From assembly GCA_022316685.1 (NCBI GenBank), contig JAKJHU010000014.1:7229001-7293000 (forward strand): a DNA stretch of 64,000 nucleotides, written 5' to 3'. Shown piece after piece: positions 1-10,350 of this stretch. The stretch comes from Progne subis subis. Taxonomy: Eukaryota > Chordata > Aves > Passeriformes > Hirundinidae. Each line of letters opens with the position of its first letter. The stretch's first letter is position 1. A program made the position numbers and the translations under genes. The notes under the pieces are model-generated. The model saw only the letters and a list, made by a program, of their open reading frames with translations. It searched no databases and was not told the DNA's origin.

Positions 1-1422
1 AAGAGATTTGATCTACTGAGTACATCTGAATGTCTTCAATTCCTGTAAAAGGGGCTTAAACATAGGATCATGTTTTACCAAATTGCCTCGGGTGGTCTGG
101 AACCAAGAGATCCTGCCCCATGAAATGCATCTCATTTGTGCTCGTGACCCAGCAGATTTGACACAGATTCAGAGTCATGTGGCTGGACAAAAAAAATGGC
201 TTTGCTGGAGCTCCTGGGTTGAGTTCTCTGCACCTCCAAAGATGAAGCAAACAGGACATTTGGGAATGTTTGTTTCTTTGGAGAGCCAAAGGCTCTCCCT
301 AAACCTCAGGGGAAAGGGAGGAGCAGAAGTAAAAACTGATGAAGGATGAAGTCCTGCTGGGGCATCACTCTACCCTTCATCTTCTACATCACCTTCCACA
401 CCTATTTTCCTGCATCCTGTCATAAAGAGAGGGAAAAATGTGTCCATCTGAGCAGCCACCTAAACGTGAATGCACAGTTGGTGTCCCCCTTCTTTCCTCT
501 TCCAGCAAATCCATCCCTGATCCCAAGGATTCCCCTTGGTCCCTTCTTGGCCATTCCTCACTGTGGCACAAACAGGAACTTCCCTGAGTCCAACCCATTT
601 CCCAACAGGATTCTGGAATCCCCCAAGCCAGGCTGGCAGGACAAGCACATTCCTGATCCTTGATTTCCTGCTGTCCATTGATAACTCACCAAGTCTGCAA
701 CAGACACTCTGCGGTTCCAGGAACTCTCTTCCTGAGGATTTCATTTAATATAAATAATATGCATTAGCAGCGCCTATTTTTGCTTTTCTTGGGGGATGAT
801 TCTCCATAACTCCTTCATTATTTATGTTCTTTTAATATGCTGGAGACGGCTGCTCTGCACACCCCGGCTCCCCCACTCGAAAATCCCCTCAAAAGAAAGG
901 CTGAAACCTTTCATATCCCTTTAAGGGATTTGGGGTAGAATTAATAACACACATTAATAGTAATTCTATTTTCTCTTTTTGCCTGCTGGTGGACGAGCAG
1001 TTTTCACAGTGGCTGAGCAGTTTTCACACAGCAATACCGTTCTGCATTAGTAATACCAATTTTTTCCCCACCTCTTTCTAAGTGGCTGATGGGCAGGTTG
1101 CTTACACAATAATCAGCTTTGATAATAGGTAGGTTTGCTTTGCAGTGACTCAAAACCCAGAGAGACTCACGATGTGTTGCAAATATTCCCTAAAGATAGA
1201 ATCCACCAATCCCCTCTGCTTTTTCCCGTGAGGAGCACTGGAAGGATTCACCCACCAACCGCTTCCTCCAAGCCTCTGCAGCAGAGTCCACATAAACGCT
1301 GGAAATTCTTCCTCTCCCCCTGACCAGCACTCAGAATTTCTACTCCCACCTGTCGGTAGGAATAGAATTTAAAAACATTTCACCTTTTCACAAAAGGGAA
1401 AAGGAAGGAAAAAAATCAAGAT
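1..1422. other. Single-copy noncoding interval
   Basis: No exon, repeat family or RNA gene is recognisable here. Short open frames occur on both strands around 68-750 but resemble no protein I know and overlap one another. The part at about 735-1115 is AT-rich, with TTTAATAT and ATTAATAG type words and few simple repeats, so it is one of several blocks that could be conserved noncoding DNA. That is judged from composition only. Confidence 0.5.
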
Positions 1423-1490
1423 AATCACAGAATCACTGAGGCTGGGAAAACTCTGGGGACACTCAGGAGCTCTTCATCAAGGAGAGTCTT
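1423..1490 (-). mobile_element. CR1 LINE 3'-end remnant (weak)
   Basis: The plus strand reads 'aatcacagaatcactgaggc' followed by a tggga-a-ctct stretch. This resembles the reverse complement of a CR1 3' terminus (the repeated aatcatag unit, then the 'ctgaggttggaaaagacctc' type of subfamily). Similarity fades after about 60 bases, so this is an old or truncated copy. It is one of the least certain CR1 calls in the window. Confidence 0.4.
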
Positions 1491-1649
1491 AAAATTCCTA
1501 AAAATCCCTCCTAGCCTTAAAATATTTCTTTGCAATTCTAGCAGCAATTCCTTTCTATCCTCCATCCCCTCTGACCCTTTTTTCTGGTTTAACTGGAGAA
1601 ACTTCCTGCCCTTAATGGTTTCCTGGCTGTTTTTTTGTGCTGTGCTCTG

Positions 1650-2110
1650 GTGCAGGATATTGTTATAAAAGCAGGTGATAGATTCGGGTATTGATTCCCT
1701 TTAAAGCAGGTTTATCAGATAGGAGAGAGATTTTTATCTCCCTGCCACCTCAGGGCCCAGAGCTTTTAGCAGCTGGACAATTATGAGTTTGAAACTGTCC
1801 ATTTAAAGGAGATATCAATATATCACTCTATATTTATAAAATACAGGAAGGTTAAATGCCGCTGAATTGCATAATCTTTACACCTGCTGGAAATGTTCAC
1901 AATATTTAAATGCAGAAAACCAGTAATTTCAACAGGACAAAGCAAGAATAAACAAGAAAGGGAAGGAAATAGGAAAATAAATGGTTTTATCTGCCTTTGC
2001 AGATAACAAACATTATAACCTTTAACTGGAATTTATTTTTAGTTTATGATAACAGACTCAAAAAGTATCCAAGCACTGAGCAAAAGCAGAAGTGTCATTC
2101 AGAGCAGAGT
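1650..2110. other. AT-rich candidate conserved noncoding block
   Basis: This is non-repetitive AT-rich sequence with several short words typical of vertebrate enhancers, such as GATAG, TTATAAAA, TATCAATATATCA and a TTTAAATG. No CR1, LTR or simple repeat is visible in it and there is no useful open frame. The call rests on composition and the lack of transposon scars, and says nothing about which gene it might serve. Confidence 0.25.
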
Positions 2111-2150
2111 TAAACACACTTTCACTACCATTAATCATGGCAAAAGTGAC

Positions 2151-2560
2151 AGAAGAAAAATGAGCTGGCTCGGTATATCTAATGTATTAATTCTCCCTGC
2201 AGATTGGCTCAATGCATGAGCAAGTAAAAACAGGTAAACCTCTGGAAAAGGAGAGGAAAGGCACTATCAGGCCTTTTATTCAGAAGAAATAGAATATTAT
2301 TTTTTCCTCAAAGAAAGATTTAAAAAGTTCAAAAAACCCAAAGACTTTTCTTAAATATGGTTGAATAATTACAACGAAAAAAATAACTCAGCTACAGCAG
2401 CTAAACCCCATTTTTAGTGTCTGAGCACATTTTCCTTTCTTTTCCCCTCAGTTCCCATATTCTGTGCTAAGGATTGATTCCTATTAGTTTGCTGGAGATG
2501 TGGCTAACTTTCTCCTTTACAGCTACCCCAAAACTGTGACTTTTCCCCCCAGATTATTTA
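2151..2560 (+). repeat. Direct segmental duplication, copy 1
   Basis: About 410 bases recur in the same orientation at 4098-4508, offset by about 1.95 kb. Matching landmarks in order are 'attctccctgcagattgg', 'caatgcatgagcaagtaaaa', 'cttttcttaaatatgg', 'gagcacattttcctttcttt', 'aaggattgattcctatta' and 'accccaaaactgtgac'. By eye the copies are about 85% alike with small indels. Similarity stops abruptly on both sides. It may be an old local duplication or two copies of a dispersed repeat I do not recognise. Confidence 0.85.
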
Positions 2561-3518
2561 ATTTTATTCCTGCTCCTAAGTTATCTAATTACAAAACTAA
2601 ACCTTAGTTGTTGTTGTTTTTTCCCACTTTGGGTAAAATTTCATCTATTGAGGATGCCTCTGGTGAACCTCACACAGGGTGAGCAGAGGGAATGAGAGGT
2701 GAAGGGAACTTTTCCCTTTAATTCTGCTGGAATTCCAAGCCGGTGACTTCAGTTGTGAATTTCAGCTTCCTCCCAAATTCCTGAGATGTTCCTGCAGCTC
2801 TCTGGCACATATGGAGCCCGTCCTAAAAATACCCACCAGAGCCCTACTTGCAGAGCTGGTGACTTTGTTGACACCGTAGAGAAACATTGCCAGAAACCCA
2901 AAACCAGTCAATTAAAATCTCCACTAAAGCTGACCCCAAGGCACACCAGAACCAAAAGCAAAAGTGGGGAAGTCAAATTCCATCTCGGGATCGAGTTCTG
3001 TCTGCTGGGAACAGAGTCCTCAGCTGTTTGAGGAAAGTTTCTATACACGAGGCAAGTTTTCTTTGCCTGGAACAGACCATGGAATGATGAGCTCCTGGCA
3101 AAAGGAGGAGATGGATAACTCTGTACGACTCACAGACTGTTCTGTCCCAAGTTATTCACGTCATCCATCTGCAGCTCACATCTTCCTTTCCCAGCCTCCT
3201 TGTTTTCAGCCTGAAGGTCACGGAAGGGATTTTCTGCTGCAGAGAAAGTGCTAAAAAAACAGGGTGACGAAGAAAGGGACCTTAGAAAGCCACAAGCAAT
3301 AAAAACATTTCAAGCAGCAACATTATGAATAACTGAAGGAGCAGCTGTAGCTGCACCCCAAGATTTGTGGGTCCACTGTGAAACCGTGGGAAATCCAGGC
3401 ACAGAAAATTCTCAAAACCTTGTGCATGCAGACCCAAACGCAGAAATGGATACAGGGTTTGATTTGGGGCCTTGGAAGAAGCTTCCAGATTTAGAGACCG
3501 TAAGCAAGAATGCGGATT
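2561..3518. other. Single-copy noncoding interval
   Basis: This stretch lies between the first duplication copy and the LTR-like element. Three overlapping short open frames (about 2786-3254, plus strand) resemble nothing known and have no codon-use signal. I see no mobile element or RNA gene in it. Confidence 0.5.
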
Positions 3519-3906
3519 TGTAGTTTAAGCAGAGGTTTCTGTCAAGCTAAATAGTAAAAAAGTTTAAAGTTTAGATATAGAAGTAGTTACAGAAATAATA
3601 AAAAGTTTTAATGTGTAGCGAGTAGGTTTGTGTGTCGTTACATGATTCACTAAGGGTGGCACTGCGGCAAAAATGTAAAACACAAAATAATTAGTAATTA
3701 GTTTAAAGACAAAAGAAGATCCTTGTGGCAGTAATTTATTGGCTAATAAATGTTTAAAAGGCCTTGTAACTAGAGATCCTGTGACCACTGACCTCTGACT
3801 TACGCCGTGAAGATGTTCTCACCCTTCGTGAGACTGCGGAAGATAAGAGCAATAAATCACACTTTAACACGACTCCCAGTAGTTCTGCCTCTCCTTACTC
3901 CCACCA
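3519..3906 (+). mobile_element. LTR-like endogenous retrovirus remnant, unassigned family
   Basis: The block has the look of an avian solo LTR: a TG start ('tgtagtttaagcagaggt'), an AT-rich U3-like half, poly(A)-signal hexamers AATAAA at 3745-3750 and 3851-3856, and a pyrimidine-rich U5-like end 'ctgcctctccttactcccac'. No retroviral gene lies next to it and I could not find a convincing target-site duplication, so the ends are approximate. It is unlike the LTRs at 10 kb, 33 kb and 40 kb. It lies between the two copies of the 410-bp duplication. Confidence 0.55.
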
Positions 3907-3919
3907 TGAAACAGCAGAG

Positions 3920-4004
3920 AATTTCCTGACTTATTTGGGAGAGCAGCTGTTTCCTACCTATCAAAATTTCCTGACTTATTTGGGAGAGCAGCTGTTTCCT
4001 ACCT
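3920..4004. repeat. Tandem duplication, 45-bp period
   Basis: A 40-base segment starting 'aatttcctgacttatttggg' occurs at 3920-3959 and again, identical over all 40 bases, at 3965-4004 with a 5-base joint. Identity of the copies points to a recent duplication compared with the nearby 410-bp pair. Confidence 0.95.
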
Positions 4005-4097
4005 GGAATGGGAATGGAAGGAACTGCTTGGGTGGGAGTGAGGTGGAACCAGAAGAGTTTCAGGTAAAGGCAAAATGAGAGGTAAGAACTGAGCTGC

Positions 4098-4508
4098 AGA
4101 AGGAAAACGAGCTGGTTCATTATATTGTGTATTAATTCTCCCTGCAGATTGGTTCAATGCATGAGCAAGTAAAAACAGGTAAACTTCGGGAAAAGGAAAC
4201 GAATGTCACTCTCAGGTTTTTTATTAGGAAAAAATAGAATTTTTTTTTTCCCTCAAAGAAAGATTTTAAGAGTTAAAAAAAACCTAAGACTTTTCTTAAA
4301 TATGGCTGAATAATTACAGTAAAGAAGTAACTCAACTACAGCAGCTGAACCCCATTTTTATAGTGGCTGAGCACATTTTCCTTTCTTTTCCCCCCAGTTC
4401 GCACAGTTTCTGCTAAGGATTGATTCCTATTAATTTGCTGGAGTTCTCATTAACTTTCTCCTTTACAGTTACCCCAAAACTGTGACTTTTTCCCCCAAAA
4501 TTATTTCC
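4098..4508 (+). repeat. Direct segmental duplication, copy 2
   Basis: This is the partner of 2151-2560, in the same orientation. The best-kept core is the 'tctccctgcag' acceptor-like stretch, 31 following bases with one substitution, and the donor-like GTAAAC after them. Poly-A and poly-C lengths differ between the copies. Divergence by eye is about 15%, far more than in the perfect 45-bp tandem just upstream. Confidence 0.85.
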
Positions 4509-5856
4509 TTCTATACACCGCAACAGTGAAGGGACGCGCAGGGACAGGAAATACTTAAGCAAACAAGGCAAAAACTCCATTTTAGTTCTTAGGAAAAGCA
4601 AATGAAGTCACACTGGAATCGCGGCGACGTGGGAAAATAAAGAAACACCAGCAAAAAAATGGGCAAGGTGCAGTGTGGGCTCCAGCAGCACCTACATTTT
4701 CCAGCCCGAGGCATTAAGAGACAGCTCCTTTGAGGGTGATTTACAGCAAGCCTACAGCCCATCTGCTTTGGGGAGCCAAGACACTAAAGATAATCTCAAA
4801 ATTAAACAGCAAGATAAACACTGAGCAGGGACACAGCTTTCTCTCTCTCGACCTGATGAAATTGCGTTTTGCATCCCGCCTGCTAAGTGGGAAATAAACC
4901 GGGGAAAAGGAGACGAAATGAATTTAACTCGGTTCGAAAATGATTTAAGCTCTCGGGTGGGTAATTAATAGAGGGTAAATTAAGTTCTAGCAAGATTAAT
5001 TTCATTATTCTCGGGTAAATCCGGAGTGTTTCAGGTGGGAGAACAACGTGACCCACTGCGGTGAAGCTGCTTTTTGAAAAGGCCTGAGCCAGTGCAGAAC
5101 TCCTTTATCCTCAGGGATAGCTGCAGAACATCTCCAGCACATCTCCCTCCGTCAGAATTTTTTTCCTGTTGCCTTAATGCCTAGGGAAAAACGCTCAGAA
5201 CTCCGGTGCCAGGAGTTTTGTGTCTCGCAGCACAAAAATCGCAGCAGGCAGAAAACGCTGAGGCGGCCAGGCCAAAACTTCCTGGAGAAATGAGAGTTCT
5301 GAAAATCCCTCAGCCTCATCCTCTAAAACAACAGCTCTGATTGGGAATTAAGTTATTACAGCAACCACAACTTCCTGGACAACCAAAGCAAGACACTCGG
5401 ATGATTTGAGGAGATTTGTTTTGCTTTCTGTCTCAGATGTTTTGGTGATTTCAGTCACTCCTGATGTGAGGAACTGTTGGAGGCTTCTTAAGGATTTCAG
5501 TGTTCAGGAGGTGAAAATTGAAGGGAATTTTGGGAAAATCATTGAATGAGAAACGGGGATTTGCTGAGAAGCTTCTGTTGGGTTCTCAAAGCACAGAGAC
5601 CAAATGCAAAGGTAAAGGAATAGCTGGAATTCCAGTAACCCTAACCAGATCTTCAGGGAAAAATCAGCAAACTAAAACTGCTTTCATTATGTCAGAATTT
5701 ATCATATTATGCAGCTTAATATTTTTCTTGCTCCTGCTTTTCCTTATTCCCATGGACTGGAAAGAACCACATCAGCTGAACACACCCAAAACTGGCTTAA
5801 GAGCACCAAATTTCCTGTGGCCAAACTACAAATAAATATTGCTGTCAGCCTCTAAA
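4509..5856. other. Single-copy noncoding interval
   Basis: No mobile element is recognised. About 4870-5075 is AT-rich with homeodomain-like words (GGTAATTAATAG, AGATTAATTTC) and a few retained CpGs, and is a candidate conserved noncoding block. A plus-strand frame ending at 5835 contains a hydrophobic stretch, but there is no further support that it is translated. Confidence 0.45.
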
Positions 5857-5938
5857 GGTTCAATTTAACCACAGAAATTTTATTCTTCTCTTTCTATGGT
5901 TCGCTTTAACCACAAAAACTTGTTCTTCTCTTCCTGTT
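5857..5938. repeat. Imperfect tandem duplication, 41-bp period
   Basis: Two successive units begin 'ggttcaatttaaccacag' (5857) and 'ggttcgctttaaccacaa' (5898) and both continue into a 'ttcttctct' pyrimidine stretch. The copies differ at several positions, so the duplication is old. Confidence 0.8.
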
Positions 5939-6238
5939 TTTTCTTGATTGTATCATTTCACTGAAAATGCAGACTGACCCGACAGAAAACTTTTGTGTTT
6001 TCAGTCCGCGGCAGAACACAGTTTATTGTAAATGTTCCCTTTCTGGTTGAAATATTAAATATCAATCCTCTAAAAGAGAAAAGCTGAATAATTATGAAGG
6101 ATTTCCCACTTCCAAATGGTTTTAAAGGTAGAGGGATCACTGCCAGTTAGCTCTGGATTTTCCCTTTCTGGATCCTGGGATGAGGGTGAGGTTTATTTAG
6201 TGAAGAATGAGCATAAGAAAAATTTAAAAATAAAAATG

Positions 6239-6261
6239 AAAATCAAATCAAATCAAATCAA
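6239..6261. repeat. (AAATC)n microsatellite
   Basis: Four units of AAATC in a row within an A-rich stretch. Confidence 0.9.
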
Positions 6262-6572
6262 CAAAATTCCACTTCCCCAGCCTAAATACCTGTTCTACAC
6301 AACTCAAAGGTCCTAGCAGTGAAAAATAAATATGCAGATACAGTTAGAACTCATTTTTTTTCTCTGATTAAGATTATGAGGGACAAAATCTAGAGCAGAA
6401 TAGAGTGACCAAATAGTGTCACTCTACACCACCATCTCCAAATCCTGAACTTTGCCACTGGTGTGGGAATTGACCCCACTCACAGAAGGAGCTCAGCACC
6501 ATGAAATTTGCACAAGATTTGCTTTACAAATCCTCATTCAGAGTTCCCAAACCACTGTAAAAATGCTGCCTT

Positions 6573-6574
6573 AA

Positions 6575-6605
<31 letters not shown>

Positions 6606-6624
6606 CAACAACAACAAAAAAAAG
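6573..6624. repeat. (AAAAC)n / (AAC)n microsatellite
   Basis: A run of A leads into about six AAAAC units, then AAC triplets and more A. It may descend from a retroposon poly(A) tail, but no retroposon body is recognisable upstream. Confidence 0.95.
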
Positions 6625-7489
6625 AGTTGATTTAACCTTTTGGCACTTCATAAATATTCATCTTTGATGTTTCATTTTTGGTCATGTATGGTTATCACCC
6701 AATTTTGGGGGGAAAAAAAAAAACAAAACCAAAAAAACATCTAAACATCTTTGCCAATTATGAAACTTACCTGAAAAATAGCTCAAGTAGAAGAGATTTT
6801 AGCCCAAGATGAGATTAGTCATGTCCTAAGTTATTTATTTCCCTGCACAACCATAGAGGAACAATCATTTTATTGTCCTTTTTTTTTTTTATTTTCTTAA
6901 ATGGTGTTTCTTTAAAGAGCCAAGAATGGAAGCAAAGCACTTTGTTTTAACAAGCTCATGCTGCTTATTAAATAATTTGCACGTTGAAGGTTAAATCCTT
7001 ATATCTAGATGGTAAAAAGTGGTTTTGTTTAACCTTGGGGACTGGGAAAAGCAGGAAGGAGGGTGACCTGAATGATAAACAAAAGGGGGGTTTGTGCTTT
7101 TTGGCTTTTCCTGTTGTTCACCCAGAGTTCCCATCCACACCCACTCGAAGCGAGGGAACACTGCTGAAAATTAAACCCCATTTATCAACGAGATTCTCCT
7201 CAAAGCTGCAGCCACAGCTCCAGAGACTCCCTCCATAAGGGACAACCTCAAATTGTCACCAGCATCAACTGGAGACAGAGGAACTGGTCATGGCAGCCTG
7301 TCAAGTTTGCTTCTCCCCAAAAATCACTTCGACAGAAAATTTAAAGGATCGCTGCACGCTCTGATGCAGATTTAAAGGCCAAATCCTGCAAGGATTTTTC
7401 TGGTGCACCACATACCTGAACTTGCCTGGCAAAACCAAATTTGTGAGGGACCTCCCTGCTCTTTTGCCAGTGAGGAAAGGCAGCTGCTT
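6625..7489. other. Single-copy noncoding interval
   Basis: AT-rich DNA with short A and T runs (about 6712-6740 and 6880-6890). I recognise no gene or mobile element. Confidence 0.5.
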
Positions 7490-8031
7490 TCCTGTCCTTC
7501 TATTTCCTTCTTATTCCTCCTCCTATTTCCTTCTATTCCTTCTCCCATTTCCTCCTTATTCCTTATCCTATTTCCTTCTTATTCCTTTTCCCATTTCCTT
7601 CTATTCCTTCTCCCATTTCCTTCTACTCCTTCCCCCATTTCCTTCTATTCCTTCTCCTATTTCCTTCTTATTCCTTCTCCTATTTCCTTCTTATTCCTTC
7701 TCCTATTTCTATTCTTTCTCCCATTTCCTTCTACTCCTTCTCCCATTTCCTTCTATTCCTTCTCCCATTTCCTTCTATTCCTTCTCCCATTTCCATTTCC
7801 TTCTTATTCCTTCTCCTATTTCCTTATTCCTTCTCCTATTTCCTTCTATTCCTTCTCCCATTTCCATCTATTCCTTCTCCTCTTTCCTTCTTATTCCTTC
7901 TCCCATTTCCTTCTATTCCTTCTCCTATTTCCTTCTATTCCTTCTCCCATTTCCTTCTATTCCTTCTCCTATTTCCTTCTATTCCTTCTCCCATTTCCTT
8001 CTTACTCTTTCTCCTCTCTCCTTCTTTATTT
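7490..8031 (+). repeat. Pyrimidine-rich minisatellite, ~23-bp unit
   Basis: About 22 head-to-tail copies of a 23-24-bp unit of the type 'tttccttctattccttctcc' + cat, with variants that swap TAT for TTAT or CCCAT for CCTAT. The plus strand is almost only C and T with regular single A residues. Two long plus-strand open frames across it (7403-8050 and 7422-8129) exist only because the repeat lacks stop codons. Such tracts can adopt triplex structures. Confidence 0.95.
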
Positions 8032-8098
8032 ATCCTGGAGCCTGTGGTAAGGAAGATCAGACGCTGCTGATCCCACGAGTCCCCGGAGCACAGAAATT

Positions 8099-8122
8099 CA
8101 CACACACACACACACACACACA
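8099..8122. repeat. (CA)n microsatellite
   Basis: About twelve uninterrupted CA units just downstream of the pyrimidine minisatellite. Likely length-polymorphic. Confidence 0.97.
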
Positions 8123-8400
8123 GAGCTGAGACGAGAACACGAGCTGTCAATACCTCCCATTTACACCGCACTTAGGGATCATTTTAGAAATCTGATTCTG
8201 GAGTTTGATTTCTCCAAATATTTCCCTCCTCAGGACTGTTATTGACTAATCGATCAAAGGATACAGTTCCCCTAACGATGCATCAGTGCAATGCATCACC
8301 ACGAACGCAGCACCAGCCTGATGATAGATTGCTCAATAACGTGGGAGCAGCTGGCAAGAACTTCCAGGGAATCATGTGATCCAAGTTTTATTCTGGGGGG

Positions 8401-8425
8401 TTTTTTGTTGTTGTTGTTGTTGTTT
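8401..8425. repeat. (TTG)n microsatellite
   Basis: A T run followed by six TTG triplets. A similar TTG repeat occurs at 26684-26705. Confidence 0.95.
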
Positions 8426-9954
8426 AGTTTGCATAGTTCAGAATAAGCAGGATGAGCTGTTCGCAGGTTGAGAGCAAGTTCACACCCCAAAAGGTTTTAG
8501 CTGTCTTAATCAAAGAAAACTGAAGAAATTGAAGGCTGTGGTACCTTAATTTGGAAAGGCAGATGTTACTTTTTAAATTTCCAACAGTTTTCAAGAAATC
8601 TGTGTCATAATTCCATGTCATTCTCCTTTCTGATGCATTTTTGCACTCCCAGGTCAGCTCAGCACCTTTATCAGAGCTGCGGGTGATAAGCAAGGCCCAC
8701 GCTTGCACAGCTGTCATTCCAGAGGTCCCTTTGCCCAGGGATTACAGGGAATATGTGGCTTTACCATCCCTAAAATCACATCCCTTATCCTGGAAAAATT
8801 AACCCAAACACTCCCCAAACAGCACAAAATCTTTTAGGCTGGAAAAAACCTCGAGGACAACGGAGTCCAACCAGCAGCACCACGTTCACCCCACATTCCC
8901 TTCTCCCACAGAACTACACAAAGGAAAGTTTCAACAACAAAAACTCCTCGGGCTTTTCCAGACACGAATTTTTCCTTGCAAGAGAGACTTGCTGCTGACT
9001 ACTCATCCATCCCATCCATCTCTATTCCCTTTGCCTTTTCATTTGAATGGTTTATTCACTCTCTGGGGCTTTCTGTTTCCATGTTCCCCGTCTCCATTTA
9101 GCACCTGGCCACGTGGGAGGGTGTGGATAGAAAAATCCATTTGGAACAGCAAAAGCTTTGTGGTTCTAGGGGTGAAAAGGTGTCTCCTGTACTCCAGTGG
9201 AACTGGGATGTAGAATACAACAGGGAGCTGATTCCTGCAAAGCTCTTTAAAACAGGAGAAGAAGAGAAATAAGAGCACAAAGGGAAGGGCAAAACCTTTG
9301 CCTGTAGGAGTCTTTTTGTTTTTTGTGTTTTCGTGTCATTTACTGCTATGGGAAATTATCCTGTGCCAAATTGAGTGGCTGTGGTGTCCATGAATCAGAA
9401 ATACAGGTTTATTGGGAACTGTCAAGTGCAGCAGAGCATACCTGGATTTCATTCAAAAAGCAATCTGATCTCGGGGCTCGGATGAAAAGCCAAAACCACC
9501 AAAAACCAGGCACATCCAGTGACTAACACGAGTTAACTGGGACGTTTGCATCAAAAATAAAAACCTGGGGCAGGCCAGAAACACCTCACAGAACATCCTC
9601 CCTTCACAGGAAGCCAAAGGAAAACACCTGATATCAGGTGAGACACAGCTCAAGCCTCACCATGAAGACATCGGGTGATTCCTTCCCTGTGGGGTGACAG
9701 ATGACCCAGGAGGATGAGGCACAACCCAGGGGACTGCAGGAATGTCCCAGACAGGGAAAAAGCTCAGACACAGAGGGCTGGTGTCATTATTGAACACATT
9801 TCATGGTTCTGCTCCCCTGTTCCATCCCCTACTGCCAGGGAATGTCCCAAACATGGTCAGAGCAGGACAGGAATTCCTACTGATGCCTTAAGTTTTATAT
9901 TTCATGTGTTTCATGTTCTGTGCTGCCTAGGTGCAGCTCTGAGCTCACACTCGG
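8426..9954. other. Noncoding interval with one CR1 trace
   Basis: Apart from the weak CR1 remnant at 8829-8898 I recognise nothing. Open frames in this stretch are short and mutually overlapping on both strands. Confidence 0.45.
8829..8898 (-). mobile_element. CR1 LINE 3'-end remnant (weak)
   Basis: The plus strand reads 'aggctggaaaaaacctcgag' followed by 'cggagtccaaccagcagcac'. This matches the reversed 3' region of a CR1 subfamily (normally tggaaaagacctc..aagatca..gagtccaacc). Only about 70 bases are left. Confidence 0.5.
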
Positions 9955-10350
9955 TGTCACTCAGCTCTCTGCACACAGCAGGGACACAAAACAAATCCTG
10001 TTCCTGCTGCACACCAAGGACAAAGGTTACAAGTGTTCAGCCCAAAAGCACAAACAACGGTGGCTGGAGGGAGGAACAAGGATGGGAGCTCACAGCCTGG
10101 AGCTGGAATTGGACAGTTAAACCCCAAAATGCAAAGGGATCAAAACTTAGAAAAGTGCGAGACCTCGTGACCGTTTGTCCATTCTGTGCCCATTTTGTGT
10201 CCATTTTGTGCCCATTTTGGTTCCACCTTGGGTGCAGCCCTGCCCAGGCTCTTGTCCTGCCCAAGGTGCACCCTAAAGGCCTTTCAATAAATCTCTGCTT
10301 TATTCTCCAGCTCTGTTCAGTCTCTGTTCCAGCTCAGCCTTCCCAAGGCA
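9955..10350 (+). mobile_element. ERV LTR remnant, same family as 39691-40102
   Basis: The right half has an LTR R/U5 layout: 'accttgggtgcagccctg', then AATAAA at 10286-10291, 'tctctgctttattctcc' and 'ctctgttcagtctctgtt', ending near 'ccttcccaaggcatca'. The reverse complement of 39691-40102 shares 'ctggagctg.aattgg', 'accccaa.tgcaaa.gg', 'ttgggtgcagccc' and 'ccttcaataaat', so the two are related LTRs. The left end is uncertain. No gag, pol or env remnant is visible next to it, which suggests a solo LTR. Confidence 0.7.
10176..10219. repeat. ~11-bp tandem repeat inside the LTR
   Basis: Four units of the form tgtgcccattt / tgtgtccattt lie just before the 'ttggttccacc' of the LTR. The related LTR at 39.7-40.1 kb has only a single 'gtccatttt' here, so the expansion belongs to this copy or subfamily. 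Confidence 0.85.

Noticed and set aside
5689..5835. Possible 48-residue peptide with a hydrophobic stretch near its start
   Set aside because: Such short frames with Leu/Phe runs are expected by chance in T-rich DNA. No conservation or transcript evidence is available.
7403..8129. 215- and 235-codon plus-strand frames rich in Phe, Pro, Ser and Leu
   Set aside because: They lie in the 23-bp pyrimidine minisatellite and read the repeat unit in two frames at once.
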